Shown: piece after piece, positions 42,267-49,982 of the stretch
How positions within the stretch are numbered: position 1 is the first letter of the stretch
How the letters are laid out: each line of letters opens with the position of its first letter
Origin: a virus
IMG/VR virus record: IMGVR_UViG_3300015371_000027
Location: 1 to 64,000 of that record
Length of the DNA: 64,000 bases
Reading direction: 5' to 3' (one strand)
The notes under the pieces: model-generated
Databases searched by the model: none
What the model was told of the DNA's origin: nothing
The model's input: only the letters and a program-made list of their open reading frames with translations
Program-made: the position numbers and the translations under genes

Positions 42267-42744
42267 TGTATCGAATGCGGCTGATGGTGGAATTCTTATC
42301 GAAGCCGAAGAAGAGAACAAGTTTTCTCTTATCGTTAACGTCTCTATCGAAGAGGCTTATGATCTTGCAAAGGAGCTAATGAAAGCCGCTATTATGGCGG
42401 AGATGAAGAAGGCTACGTTTAAGGTTCCGTCTTCTACTCCTACCTCGCCACCTATCAAGGTAGGAACAATATCGGGAGGAAAGTTAGAGATAACTAATCC
42501 TACTGTTACTGCTCCCGTTAGTAAGCCGAAGGAAGAGAAGAAAGATAAGGAACCTGTCCTGATTATTACGCCTGATATGATTGACGAAGAGGAAGATGAG
42601 GACGAGGACGAGGATACTCCCGCCGATCCTTTTGCAGACGAGGAAGAGAAAGAGGAAGAGGAAGAGGAAGAGGAAGAGGAAACTCCTCCGCCAGTAGAAG
42701 TACCTGCTCCTAAGAAGAAGAACGGGAAGAAAAAGAAGAAGTAA
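42259..42744 (+). CDS. Protein with acidic tract and basic tail, 161 aa
   Basis: N-terminal 65 residues form a small helical domain (EEAYDLAKELMKAAIMAEM), then a Pro/Thr linker, an acidic tract (about residues 108-145) and a Lys tail (KKKNGKKKKK). Overlaps the previous stop by 8 nt. Confidence 0.62.
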   Translation: MFNVSNAADGGILIEAEEENKFSLIVNVSIEEAYDLAKELMKAAIMAEMKKATFKVPSSTPTSPPIKVGTISGGKLEITNPTVTAPVSKPKEEKKDKEPVLIITPDMIDEEEDEDEDEDTPADPFADEEEKEEEEEEEEEETPPPVEVPAPKKKNGKKKKK

Positions 42745-42762
42745 TTAAGTAAGTAGAAGGAT

Positions 42763-42828
42763 TCCCTGGCTATGGTAGCTATTTCTGGAAGTAAAGGATT
42801 TACTAGGGTTCGATTCCCTAGCAGGGAT
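42763..42828 (+). ncRNA. tRNA-like element G
   Basis: TCCCTG / CAGGGA end stem; D-like GCTA-TGG-TAGC; T-arm CTAGGG-TTCGATT-CCCTAG. The A-type dispersed motif ATTTCTGGAAG (42781-42791) replaces the middle arm, followed by GTAAA-GGA-TTTAC, which could form its own hairpin. No anticodon loop. Confidence 0.55.
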
Positions 42829-42864
42829 TTACTCTAATAGTAGAGTAAGAAAGAGAGAAGGGTA

Positions 42865-43155
42865 ATGCTTACACCTCATCAGCAGTATCTTGCTAGGGTA
42901 GAGAAGGAGAGGAAGGAATGGGAAGAGAGAAGGGAAGAGGCTTTACATATGCCTTACGCTCTTATGCAAATGTCTCCTCGTAAGTATGCTGTAATATACA
43001 ATATTGGTAACCATTATTCTGGAAACGATCTTATTCCTGTTCCTCGATGGGGAATATCAGTAGGGAAACTAGATTATACGGAAGCACATGATATGGTAAC
43101 TCGTCTTAATCGAGAGTATAGAGAGAAAGTAAATGCTAAAAAGGAAAAAGATTAA
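42865..43155 (+). CDS. Hypothetical protein, 96 aa
   Basis: Very basic/acidic N-terminal helix (RVEKERKEWEERREEALHM), then a small beta region and C-terminal helix (EAHDMVTRLNREYREKV). Ribosome site AGAGAAGGG. Not recognised. Confidence 0.6.
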   Translation: MLTPHQQYLARVEKERKEWEERREEALHMPYALMQMSPRKYAVIYNIGNHYSGNDLIPVPRWGISVGKLDYTEAHDMVTRLNREYREKVNAKKEKD

Positions 43156-43504
43156 AGATTATATATTAGAACCAAGAACAGAAGTAGAGGAAGAAAAGGA
43201 AGAACTAAGACCAAATCCGCTTAGCCTCTCTGACTCGGAACGTCTGAAGCAAGCTAGACAAGTGGCGGAAGCAAGCAAGAGTAAGTACGCCATTCTAGCC
43301 AGGACTGTGCGGAAGACACAGTACGGAAAATATGTACAAACCTTTACAATCCTCGTTCGGAATCCCGAACCTCATCTACTTGGTAGCCACGAATTACCCA
43401 TTTTCGAATACAAGCCACTTTACAGTCTACTGTCCAAGAGAAGCTTAGCTAAGATGCTCTGTAAACTGCACGAAGCAGAACTTGACGAGGAAGAGAAAGG
43501 ATGA
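43133..43504 (+). CDS. Hypothetical basic protein, 123 aa
   Basis: Overlaps the previous gene by 23 nt. Basic N-terminus, then SKYAILARTVRKTQYGKYVQTFTILVRN strands and a helix (SLLSKRSLAKMLCKLHEAEL). Reminiscent of the array layout but longer. Not recognised. Confidence 0.58.
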   Translation: MLKRKKIKDYILEPRTEVEEEKEELRPNPLSLSDSERLKQARQVAEASKSKYAILARTVRKTQYGKYVQTFTILVRNPEPHLLGSHELPIFEYKPLYSLLSKRSLAKMLCKLHEAELDEEEKG

Positions 43505-43546
43505 TAATATGATCCTGATACCTGTTCGACTCCCGAGGAGGCTGCT

Positions 43547-44935
43547 ATGCTAGGGACGGTCGTAGAGTTTCAAAGCTATGGAGAAACCCCTACTCCCACT
43601 ATTAAAGGAACCCTAAAGCAAGTTTTGCCCACAGGACATTTTGTATTCGAGTTTGTGAACCCTGTATCTCCAAAATACAGCGTCTTACAAAACGTCCGTA
43701 ATACGGATGGACGATTAGTATTAGCTAATAGTTATGGGGGATTTGAAATACCCAAACGTATGCTGGCTTATCTAAATAAATACGCACAGACTATGAAGGA
43801 GCCGAATATATCGTTAAAAGAACCTGAAGCCGCCCCTAATATAAAGTTACCTTCCAGAAATGTTGATCGTGACCTGGATATCTCCGAGAGGAAAAAGAAG
43901 TTCAAGATGAAGAAAAAGATTATACGAACCAGTACGCGAGATGATGAGGACTTGCCCGTACTCGATCCTAATAAGAAAGAGTATCGTAATGCCCGAGGTT
44001 TGAAACCGAAGAATTCCCTTACCAGAAACAGAGAGGATATTAAAGAAATGTCTACCGCTACAGTTAACAAGAAGAAGAGTTCGCCGTTTGCCGAAGAGAA
44101 GAGTTCGAAGTCTATGTCTACGTCTAATGGAAAGGATGATACCATGAGCAGCAAGAGCACCGTTACTGTTAAGATGGCCGAAGGGCTTATCACTACGCTT
44201 TATGAGAGCGTTAAGGGTAAGAAGAATAAGGACAACGAGGAGAAGCAGTATATTAAGGAGATTATCGAAAGCGCAGAAGAGAAGAATAACCAGTTTAATA
44301 TCGAACTAACTAAGAAGAAAGCGCGCGCTCTTCTTGCTTACTTTGATTCCGGCGTGCTCGATGATCTTAACAATAAGTCGATGCGTGGAGTCGTAAGGAT
44401 TAGCCAGGAACTCAATAAGGAGTTTGATCTTAAGATTCCGAAGGTAGCAAAGGCTCGTATGGAAGAGACTGGAATTAGTTCTTCTTCTGCCCCTACTCCT
44501 AAGGCAAAGAAGGATAAGGACGAAGATAAGCCGAAGGCAAAGAAGAGTCGTTTTGCTTATGGCGAAGATGACGATGATGAGGAAGAGGAGACTCCTACTC
44601 CGAAGGTAAAGAAGGGTAAGATTAAGACGAAGGAAGTAAGTAAGTCAGAAGCTAAGACGCTTCTGGAGAGAGGAAAGATTAATCGTCCCAAGAAGGCAGC
44701 AGAAGAAGACGTTCCTGTAAAGCGCGGACCCGGACGCCCGAAGGGTTCTAAGAATAAGCCGAAGGACGAGGAAGAGGATGTAGTAGTAACCTTTACTCGA
44801 AATGGTAAGAGTAAGAAGGATGACGAAGATACTACTGTAAAGAATATTGCTAGTAAACTAAAGAAGGCTGGAGAAGAGGTTCGCGCAGGAAAGAAACTGT
44901 CCGGTCTCAGCAAGAAGCTTGCCTCTCGCCGTTAA
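43547..44935 (+). CDS. Lys/Glu-rich protein with AT-hook-like motif, 462 aa
   Basis: N-terminal domain (1-95) beta-rich; middle and C-terminal parts are Lys/Glu/Ser rich and disordered; KRGPGRPKGSKNK near residue 392 matches the AT-hook core R-G-R-P in minor-groove-binding proteins (here RGPGRPKGS). A helical domain at about 222-310 (GLITTLYESVKGKK ... LNKEFDLKIPKVAKARM) may also be structured. Suggests a nucleoid-organising or transcriptional role. ATG follows GAGGAGGC. A 14-residue acidic stretch lies near residue 340. Confidence 0.65.
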   Translation: MLGTVVEFQSYGETPTPTIKGTLKQVLPTGHFVFEFVNPVSPKYSVLQNVRNTDGRLVLANSYGGFEIPKRMLAYLNKYAQTMKEPNISLKEPEAAPNIKLPSRNVDRDLDISERKKKFKMKKKIIRTSTRDDEDLPVLDPNKKEYRNARGLKPKNSLTRNREDIKEMSTATVNKKKSSPFAEEKSSKSMSTSNGKDDTMSSKSTVTVKMAEGLITTLYESVKGKKNKDNEEKQYIKEIIESAEEKNNQFNIELTKKKARALLAYFDSGVLDDLNNKSMRGVVRISQELNKEFDLKIPKVAKARMEETGISSSSAPTPKAKKDKDEDKPKAKKSRFAYGEDDDDEEEETPTPKVKKGKIKTKEVSKSEAKTLLERGKINRPKKAAEEDVPVKRGPGRPKGSKNKPKDEEEDVVVTFTRNGKSKKDDEDTTVKNIASKLKKAGEEVRAGKKLSGLSKKLASRR

Positions 44936-44960
44936 CTAATAACTAAATACTAGCCCTATC

Positions 44961-45000
44961 AGGGGAGAGATGCTGTTTATCTCTCCCCTATTTCTATTTA
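44961..45000 (+). terminator. Intrinsic terminator
   Basis: AGGGGAGAGAT / ATCTCTCCCCT (11 bp perfect, 7-nt loop), then ATTTCTATTT. Ends the AT-hook gene transcript. A motif-like CATATCTCTGAAAG follows at 45008-45021. Confidence 0.85.
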
Positions 45001-45030
45001 AGCCGAACATATCTCTGAAAGGAAAGATGT

Positions 45031-45282
45031 ATGATCCGTATTCAGACGCAGTTCACCATTCCTAAAACGGGTAGTAGTATTTGGGTGACATATTTAGGGT
45101 TAATCTATGAAGACCCTAATATGCATAGGGTAGTAGTAAAGAATGGAGATGACTTTTACTATGCTGATATCTACGAAACCGATCCTAAACTTCCGGGTTC
45201 CGATTACACTATTTCGCAAGAATATCTAGAGACAGCAGAGAAACTCTGGAATATACTTAATAACGAAGATGAAGAAAGATAA
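45031..45282 (+). CDS. Hypothetical protein, 83 aa
   Basis: Beta-rich N-terminus (RIQTQFTIPKTGSSIWVTYLGL), C-terminal helix with LETAEKLWNILNNEDEER. Fits strand-then-helix layout. Not recognised. Confidence 0.6.
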   Translation: MIRIQTQFTIPKTGSSIWVTYLGLIYEDPNMHRVVVKNGDDFYYADIYETDPKLPGSDYTISQEYLETAEKLWNILNNEDEER

Positions 45283-45748
45283 GGTTAGAGTAAAATGGAT
45301 CGAAGTTAGTAGGAAAAGCATAAAGCCCGGATTAAGAATGGTTTGTCAGTTTCCTTCTCTGTCGAAGGATTCATATCTCGGTACGGTAGAAACTGTGGAT
45401 TGGGCTTATAAGAAAGGAGATATAGATGATAATGGGCACGTTCTACTAAATATATTAGTAGAAATGCCGAAGAGTAATATACTCTATGGATATTCATGTA
45501 TGAGAGGCGAAACTATTCCTGCCCTGATAAATAAAAAGGGTAAAGTAGTAATAAAGGAGCTACCATATATGAAACCTGTCTCCCTCAAACCTAGAGGAGC
45601 ATATACATTACCTTCCAGAGATAAGGAAGAGGAAGAGGTAAAAACCTCCTTTAAGTTAAAGAAAAAGAAGAAAATAAATAAGGAAGAGAAAGTAAAGAAA
45701 TCAACAAACACGCTCCGTTTGAAGCCTAAGAAGGGAAGTGGGCAGTAG
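45269..45748 (+). CDS. Hypothetical Lys-rich protein, 159 aa
   Basis: Overlaps the previous gene by 14 nt. Small beta domain (residues about 5-95, with LSKDSYLGTVETVDWAYKKGD) then a Lys-rich tail (KKKKKINKEEKVKKS). The dispersed motif at 45612-45622 reads LPSRDKEEE. May bind nucleic acid. Confidence 0.6.
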   Translation: MKKDKVRVKWIEVSRKSIKPGLRMVCQFPSLSKDSYLGTVETVDWAYKKGDIDDNGHVLLNILVEMPKSNILYGYSCMRGETIPALINKKGKVVIKELPYMKPVSLKPRGAYTLPSRDKEEEEVKTSFKLKKKKKINKEEKVKKSTNTLRLKPKKGSGQ

Positions 45749-45781
45749 AAGGCGAATGTAGTATAATAGGAGAAGAGAGCT

Positions 45782-46666
45782 ATGATGAAGGTGAAGAAGA
45801 TTAAGGCTCCGAAGGAAACCGTTTCTGTTACTAATAAGTCTGTGGATAAGATTAAAGTAGATAAGCCAGTAGATAATAATCCCTATAAGCTTATCGAGCG
45901 CCAGTTTAGGAATAAGGAACTAATTAAGGAAGTAATTATCGCAGAAGGAAAAGATGAAGAGGAATTGGAAGGAGAATGGTATTATATAGTTAATAAGAGA
46001 AAGTCGCAGAACTTCTTTATGAAAGATGTCACTCCCCTGGAGAACGAGGTTCGTAGGGTAGAGGGATGGGATGACTTTAAGCATGATACGGAGATTAGTA
46101 TTATCCGTATTACTCCAGAAATGGATAAGACTGACAAGTATTTCAAGTCCTTAGGAAAAGGTCCGTTTGGGAATGGTAGAACTGTTTCGCCTAGTCCTTT
46201 TCCGCCGGACCCTGTATTTGCCTCTAATGTATCGACAGAGAAGACGCCTCCGCCCTGTAAGGTTAAGGACGGATTCTATACCTGCGTATTTAAGGATGGA
46301 GATTATCGCACGTTAAAAGTAGAGACGAAACCTCTCGATGCCATTACTCTTCCAGGTAAGACTATTATCTCTTATCTACATGGTCCCGATAACAGTAGGG
46401 ATTATAGTGGCTTCGGATTTATTAATCACGATAAGGAAGGGGACGAGGTATTCTATCTCTGGAAGAAACATAAGAAGGAAGATGGGTCACCTAGCGAAAG
46501 CGCAAAGTCTCTAGTTAGGGCAGTGGAGATTCTTCTGAAGAAGCCTGAAAAAGCAGGGCTGGAGTATGCTACTCGCAGCGGTAATTGTTATCGTTGTGGA
46601 CGACAGTTAACCGTTCCTGCTTCTATTAACGCAGGGCTCGGTCCCGACTGTGCTAAGAAAGTCTAG
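45782..46666 (+). CDS. DUF6011-type zinc-motif protein, 294 aa
   Basis: The C-terminus (about 263-294) contains GNCYRCGRQLTVPASINAGL then GPDC: the C-x2-CGR-L-x-P-S-x-GxGP-x-C pattern of the small zinc module called DUF6011, found in many phage and helicase-associated proteins. N-terminus is basic and unstructured; the middle is beta-rich. The dispersed motif at 46455-46465 reads YLWKKH. Probably nucleic-acid binding. Confidence 0.65.
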   Translation: MMKVKKIKAPKETVSVTNKSVDKIKVDKPVDNNPYKLIERQFRNKELIKEVIIAEGKDEEELEGEWYYIVNKRKSQNFFMKDVTPLENEVRRVEGWDDFKHDTEISIIRITPEMDKTDKYFKSLGKGPFGNGRTVSPSPFPPDPVFASNVSTEKTPPPCKVKDGFYTCVFKDGDYRTLKVETKPLDAITLPGKTIISYLHGPDNSRDYSGFGFINHDKEGDEVFYLWKKHKKEDGSPSESAKSLVRAVEILLKKPEKAGLEYATRSGNCYRCGRQLTVPASINAGLGPDCAKKV

Positions 46667-46674
46667 AAACTACA

Positions 46675-46815
46675 ATGATAGGGATTCTTATAGCGACATT
46701 GGTAGTTTCGATACTTAACTTGATGATTCTCTGCGGAGTTTTTATCTATACGTTTTATCTGATAAAGATATTCGCAGACTCAGGTATACCTAATCCTGAT
46801 GAGGACTGCCGCTAG
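46675..46815 (+). CDS. Membrane miniprotein, 46 aa
   Basis: ATG 8 nt after the previous stop. Residues about 2-34 are hydrophobic (ILIATLVVSILNLMILC and VFIYTFYLI), ending in a short acidic tail. Overlaps the next gene by 17 nt. Confidence 0.6.
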   Translation: MIGILIATLVVSILNLMILCGVFIYTFYLIKIFADSGIPNPDEDCR

Positions 46816-46993
46816 AATAACTACTGTCGCCTTAGGTTTGTATTGCGTTTTCCATAACGGGTGGTCACTATTACTGTTCCTGTTATCCATTCTCATATGG
46901 ATTCCAGTGGTAGTAGTGACTGCCTGGAAACGCGGAGCAAGCGTTAAAGGTGTTAGCCAGAAGGGAATTCCCCTCTTCTGGTATTGGTGGTGA
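46799..46993 (+). CDS. Two-helix membrane protein, 64 aa
   Basis: Residues about 7-22 and 22-40 hydrophobic (VALGLYCVFHNGWSLLLFLL; LIWIPVVVVTAW), basic tail ending in WYWW. Sits in tandem with the 46-residue membrane gene, so a two-component pair (for example superinfection exclusion or lysis control) is possible but unproven. Confidence 0.58.
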   Translation: MRTAARITTVALGLYCVFHNGWSLLLFLLSILIWIPVVVVTAWKRGASVKGVSQKGIPLFWYWW

Positions 46994-47011
46994 GAAAAGG
47001 GGAGTATAAAA

Positions 47012-47833
47012 ATGCCGCTCATAGAAGGTAAGTATATATCCTTTACCGCCATAGAGAAGGATGTATACGAAGTTCTGGAAGTAAATCCTAATCATAGACG
47101 AGAAAAGCTTATAGGTATTATTTCCAGAAATGAACAGGGATGGGTGATAAATAATGACGCGTTAGATACCGATCTACGGTATTCTTCCAGAGATAAAGCG
47201 GCGCAAGCTTTAGTTCGAACCTATCTAGGGAAGGATGTAGAAGAACCTGAAAAGGGTGGAGAGATATATAAGCCAAGGGTTGTAGAGGTACTAGGCAGGG
47301 AAGTTCAAATCGAGAAAAAGCAAGTTGGGGAAGGGCATAACTATTATATTTATCTTCTCGATGGAGCTAAACCAGATAAACCCATCGGTTATATATTCCG
47401 ATCCATTACTGGAAAATGGGCTTCTAATACATATAGAGAAGCATATGAGAAAAAGAAGCATGCATTGGAAGCTATAGTGAGAGGCTACGAAGTGCCTGTG
47501 TTTAAGGTTAAGAAGAAGGTTGAGACAAAGGAGAAAGAAGAGATGGCATCGAACTTGAAAAAGAAGTCTGCTCCCGTTGTAGAACCCGTTAAGAAGGTTA
47601 GCTCTAACGGTATTAAGCCGAGTAAGGTTAGAGTAAAGGTTCCCCATGAGTTCGAAATAAATGATGATGGAGATATTATTCTTACCATTCATCCTAATCC
47701 TCGTCCTTCTAAATCTGGAAGAACTGTCCTGATAGGTAGTATGGGAATGAAGTCTACGGGACTCTATGTAGAATATGAAGGCGAAGAGTACGAAGTAACT
47801 GGTAGCTTTAACTTCTGGATCAAACCCGAATGA
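47012..47833 (+). CDS. Hypothetical multi-strand protein, 273 aa
   Basis: Contains at least two repeats of the strand-strand-helix layout (YISFTAIEKDVYEVLEVNP...AAQALVRTYLG; YYIYLLDG...KKHALEAIVRGYEV), a Lys-rich linker, then a C-terminal beta domain ending KPE. Dispersed motif at 47184-47194 reads YSSRDKAAQ. Ribosome site GGGGAG. Confidence 0.6.
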   Translation: MPLIEGKYISFTAIEKDVYEVLEVNPNHRREKLIGIISRNEQGWVINNDALDTDLRYSSRDKAAQALVRTYLGKDVEEPEKGGEIYKPRVVEVLGREVQIEKKQVGEGHNYYIYLLDGAKPDKPIGYIFRSITGKWASNTYREAYEKKKHALEAIVRGYEVPVFKVKKKVETKEKEEMASNLKKKSAPVVEPVKKVSSNGIKPSKVRVKVPHEFEINDDGDIILTIHPNPRPSKSGRTVLIGSMGMKSTGLYVEYEGEEYEVTGSFNFWIKPE

Positions 47834-48033
47834 GTAAGAAAACAGATACCTCTGGAGATGAAGCTTGTCATATCTCTGCTCTGCGAGAGTATCTAACAGT
47901 AGAATACGATATAGAAGCAAACGAAGTAGGACGCCTACTTATTAAGTATGAGCATCGCATTAATGTAGCCTCTCGTTTCGGAGATAAAACGCGCGATGTA
48001 GCGAAGGATATAATGAGAGCAGAGGGTAAGTAG
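47830..48033 (+). CDS. Hypothetical protein, 67 aa
   Basis: ATGA overlap with the previous gene. Helical, acidic N-terminus (TDTSGDEACHISAL), then YEHRINVASRFGDKTRDVAKDIM. Not recognised. Confidence 0.55.
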   Translation: MSKKTDTSGDEACHISALREYLTVEYDIEANEVGRLLIKYEHRINVASRFGDKTRDVAKDIMRAEGK

Positions 48034-48035
48034 AT

Positions 48036-48347
48036 ATGCCTATGCAGCAATTTAACGTTCTGCCTAGATGGTTAGATGGTATCCCACCTAAAAGTGCGTA
48101 CAAGTTATGGGAGGTAGATTTGGATTGCGGAAAAGTGATATATTCTATGCGCCTTAAGGCATTTGATAGAATAGATGCTCAAATAAAAGCGCAAGATTAC
48201 ATGCAAAAGATGAATGAAGCAGGTAAGAAAGGTTTATCCTTAAATGCACCTCCAGGTGTTCCATTGAAGGATGGAGAGTTCTATGGTCATAGTATTAAGT
48301 TTAGGCAGCATTTAGTGATAACTCTAGACATACGGCCAGTGAGATAG
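48036..48347 (+). CDS. Hypothetical alpha/beta protein, 103 aa
   Basis: YKLWEVDLDCGKVIYSMRLKAFDRIDAQIKAQDYMQKM places two strands before a helix, as in the array proteins, followed by GHSIKFRQHLVITLDI. Not recognised. Confidence 0.58.
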   Translation: MPMQQFNVLPRWLDGIPPKSAYKLWEVDLDCGKVIYSMRLKAFDRIDAQIKAQDYMQKMNEAGKKGLSLNAPPGVPLKDGEFYGHSIKFRQHLVITLDIRPVR

Positions 48348-48355
48348 AGGTAGAT

Positions 48356-48652
48356 ATGGATCGAACATGGGTGGAAAAGTTACTGTATCCATACGGGAAG
48401 ATATTTCCTGATAGGCGAGTGGTTCTTTATCACCCAGAACTAGTAGACCCAAAAACCGGAGAGTTAGGTGCTCTCCATATGAAAAAGCAAGGAAATTTAT
48501 GGTACGTCTCTCATGTGACCTATCCACGCGGGATTGTAGAGGAAGGAATTAAAGCACTTTCTTCCAGAAATTTAATGCTACGAGATCACAAAGATTACGA
48601 ACCCGTTATAGTTAGAAAGGGTGGAACTGTAGATGAAAGAGATGAAGATTAA
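48356..48652 (+). CDS. Hypothetical protein, 98 aa
   Basis: YGKIFPDRRVVLYHPELVDPKTGEL, LWYVSHVTYPRGIVEEGIKAL helix; last residues acidic. The A-type motif variant at 48561-48571 reads LSSRNLML. Not recognised. Confidence 0.58.
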   Translation: MDRTWVEKLLYPYGKIFPDRRVVLYHPELVDPKTGELGALHMKKQGNLWYVSHVTYPRGIVEEGIKALSSRNLMLRDHKDYEPVIVRKGGTVDERDED

Positions 48653-48797
48653 TAAAGTAAAGGCTTATGAAATGATTACAACGGAAACTGGACGTAAGCT
48701 TCTTGACCAGGGTTTTGCTGTTCTGGTAGACGGTGGTTTCTCCACTGTTAAGAAGATTAAAGAAGGCGCGATTACCCGCTACTTGTGGAAATTTTAA
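48633..48797 (+). CDS. Hypothetical small protein, 54 aa
   Basis: Starts at ATG 48633 inside the end of the previous gene and ends in TAATG shared with the next. Contains VKAYEMITTETGRKLLDQGFAVLVDGGFSTV, a helix-strand-turn pattern. Too short for family assignment. Confidence 0.55.
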   Translation: MKEMKINKVKAYEMITTETGRKLLDQGFAVLVDGGFSTVKKIKEGAITRYLWKF

Positions 48798-49105
48798 TGC
48801 CTAAGAAATTCGGAGAGTTTTCCGTACTAGATAAAAACAAACCTACTAAGACTTACGCTCCAGAAGTTCCTAGCCCTATAGATAAAAAGGCAAAACCTCT
48901 AAAAGATTTTGAACTGACAGGAGAGTTTAGATGCCCTTTAGAGGGAGAATGGATAGTAGGTATGACAGGCTATCCTAGACGAGTAGGTTTAGATTATGGC
49001 ACTATGAAGTTTCACATCCTGCGTCGAAAGATTCAGGTTGTGGAAAACGAAAATGAAAGTCAAAAGAAAACCTCAAAGGGTAAAAATAATACCCGTAAGG
49101 ATTGA
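48797..49105 (+). CDS. Hypothetical protein, 102 aa
   Basis: ATG at 48797 in TAATG is preferred to an upstream in-frame alternative. Basic, Pro-containing N-terminus (KKFGEFSVLDKNKPTKTYAP), then beta segments (FRCPLEGEWIVGM, VGLDYGTMKFHILRRKIQVV). Not recognised. Confidence 0.55.
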   Translation: MPKKFGEFSVLDKNKPTKTYAPEVPSPIDKKAKPLKDFELTGEFRCPLEGEWIVGMTGYPRRVGLDYGTMKFHILRRKIQVVENENESQKKTSKGKNNTRKD

Positions 49106-49298
49106 AGAGACTTCCATTTTCGGCCTCGTCTGTACTCGTTGCAATACGTTAGTCCTTTGCCCCTTTAATAATACTCCCTTCTGGGATCATTCGCATGTTC
49201 TGATAAGAAAGAATGTAGATTGTCAGAACTGCGGATTACTTATTAAAGTGGGCAAAGGCTATCGTATTATTTCTGAAGGAGAAGAAGAATATGGATGA
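49038..49298 (+). CDS. Small zinc-ribbon protein, 86 aa
   Basis: CTRCNTLVLC and, about 30 residues later, CQNCGLLIKVG give a four-Cys zinc ribbon (C-x2-C and C-x2-C). Overlaps the previous gene by about 68 nt; ATG at 49053 (MKVKRKPQ) would reduce the overlap and is an equally plausible start. Confidence 0.58.
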   Translation: MWKTKMKVKRKPQRVKIIPVRIEETSIFGLVCTRCNTLVLCPFNNTPFWDHSHVLIRKNVDCQNCGLLIKVGKGYRIISEGEEEYG

Positions 49299-49554
49299 TG
49301 TAAAGGAAATGACTCGACTAGTTAAGGAAAAGGAAGTTGCTGTGCTAGAGCACCTCGATGCTGCGGATAAAGTCGTAGCACGTATGCTTAAGCTTTACGA
49401 TAGGGGCGAAAGGCCCGGCGTAGAAATGGCTTCCGATCTTGAAGGTCATCTTTCCAGTTTGCGAGGAGCTGTTACTTCGCAAAAGGCAGCCAATTTTGGT
49501 AATGCCTCAGTAACCGAACAGGAGGCTAAACAAGCAGCAGCAAAACCAAAATGA
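49291..49554 (+). CDS. Hypothetical helical protein, 87 aa
   Basis: Helical throughout (EMTRLVKEKEVAVLEHLDAADKVVARML), Lys/Ala tail. Overlaps its neighbours. Not recognised. Confidence 0.55.
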   Translation: MDDVKEMTRLVKEKEVAVLEHLDAADKVVARMLKLYDRGERPGVEMASDLEGHLSSLRGAVTSQKAANFGNASVTEQEAKQAAAKPK

Positions 49555-49907
49555 GAACTTTACTGTTAGGCGTGTTAGGTGCTCTATGCGTATGTGCGAC
49601 ACTTACTATCCTGATTGAACTCAGGAAGATACAGGAACAATTGAAAGCTATGGCCGACCAGACTCAAGAACTTCAGGACGCAATTAACGAGTTGGTTACT
49701 TCTGTTCAGAATGAGAAGCAGGAAGTACAGGCTTCCATTTCAGAATTGAACCAGAAGATCAGTGACCTTCAGGCTGCGATTGATCAGGGACAGAATCTTG
49801 CGCCCTTTATTCAGGAAGTTAAGGACGCAAGCAACGAGGTTAAGGGTATTGTTGATCGCCCCGTTCCTGTTCCTGTAGAACTGAAAAGGGCAAGTCGGAA
49901 GTCCTAA
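49551..49907 (+). CDS. Signal-anchor coiled-coil protein, 118 aa
   Basis: N-terminal hydrophobic segment (residues 3-20, LLLGVLGALCVCATLTI), then a long regular coiled coil (about 30-100: AMADQTQELQDAINELVTSV... ELNQKISDLQAAIDQ) and a basic tail. Membrane-tethered rod; role unknown. Confidence 0.62.
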   Translation: MRTLLLGVLGALCVCATLTILIELRKIQEQLKAMADQTQELQDAINELVTSVQNEKQEVQASISELNQKISDLQAAIDQGQNLAPFIQEVKDASNEVKGIVDRPVPVPVELKRASRKS

Positions 49908-49932
49908 CTTAATAGAGGCTAAGTCGTAAGGG

Positions 49933-49975
49933 AGAGGCTAGTGTCTGTACGAACTGGCCTCTTTCTTTATTTATT
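49933..49975 (+). terminator. Intrinsic terminator before the helicase gene
   Basis: AGAGGCTAGT / ACTGGCCTCT (10 bp with one T-G) and a 10-nt loop, then TTCTTTATTTATTT. The U-rich tail runs into the dispersed-motif variant at 49974-49984 that abuts the helicase ATG. Confidence 0.78.
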
Positions 49976-49982
49976 TCCAGAG

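Noticed and set aside
43520-43546. Eighth tRNA-like element at GTTCGACTCCCGAGG
   Set aside because: Sequences flanking the T-loop-like string do not pair.
45762-45767. TATAAT as a promoter before the DUF6011 gene
   Set aside because: No acceptable -35 at 16-18 nt, and it overlaps the ribosome site region.
47291-47920. 209-aa minus-strand frame
   Set aside because: Antisense to a well-supported + gene and rich in Phe/Leu as expected for a shadow frame.
49941-49982. GTG start for the SNF2 helicase
   Set aside because: It lies inside the terminator stem-loop; the ATG at 49983 begins the alignable part of the protein.
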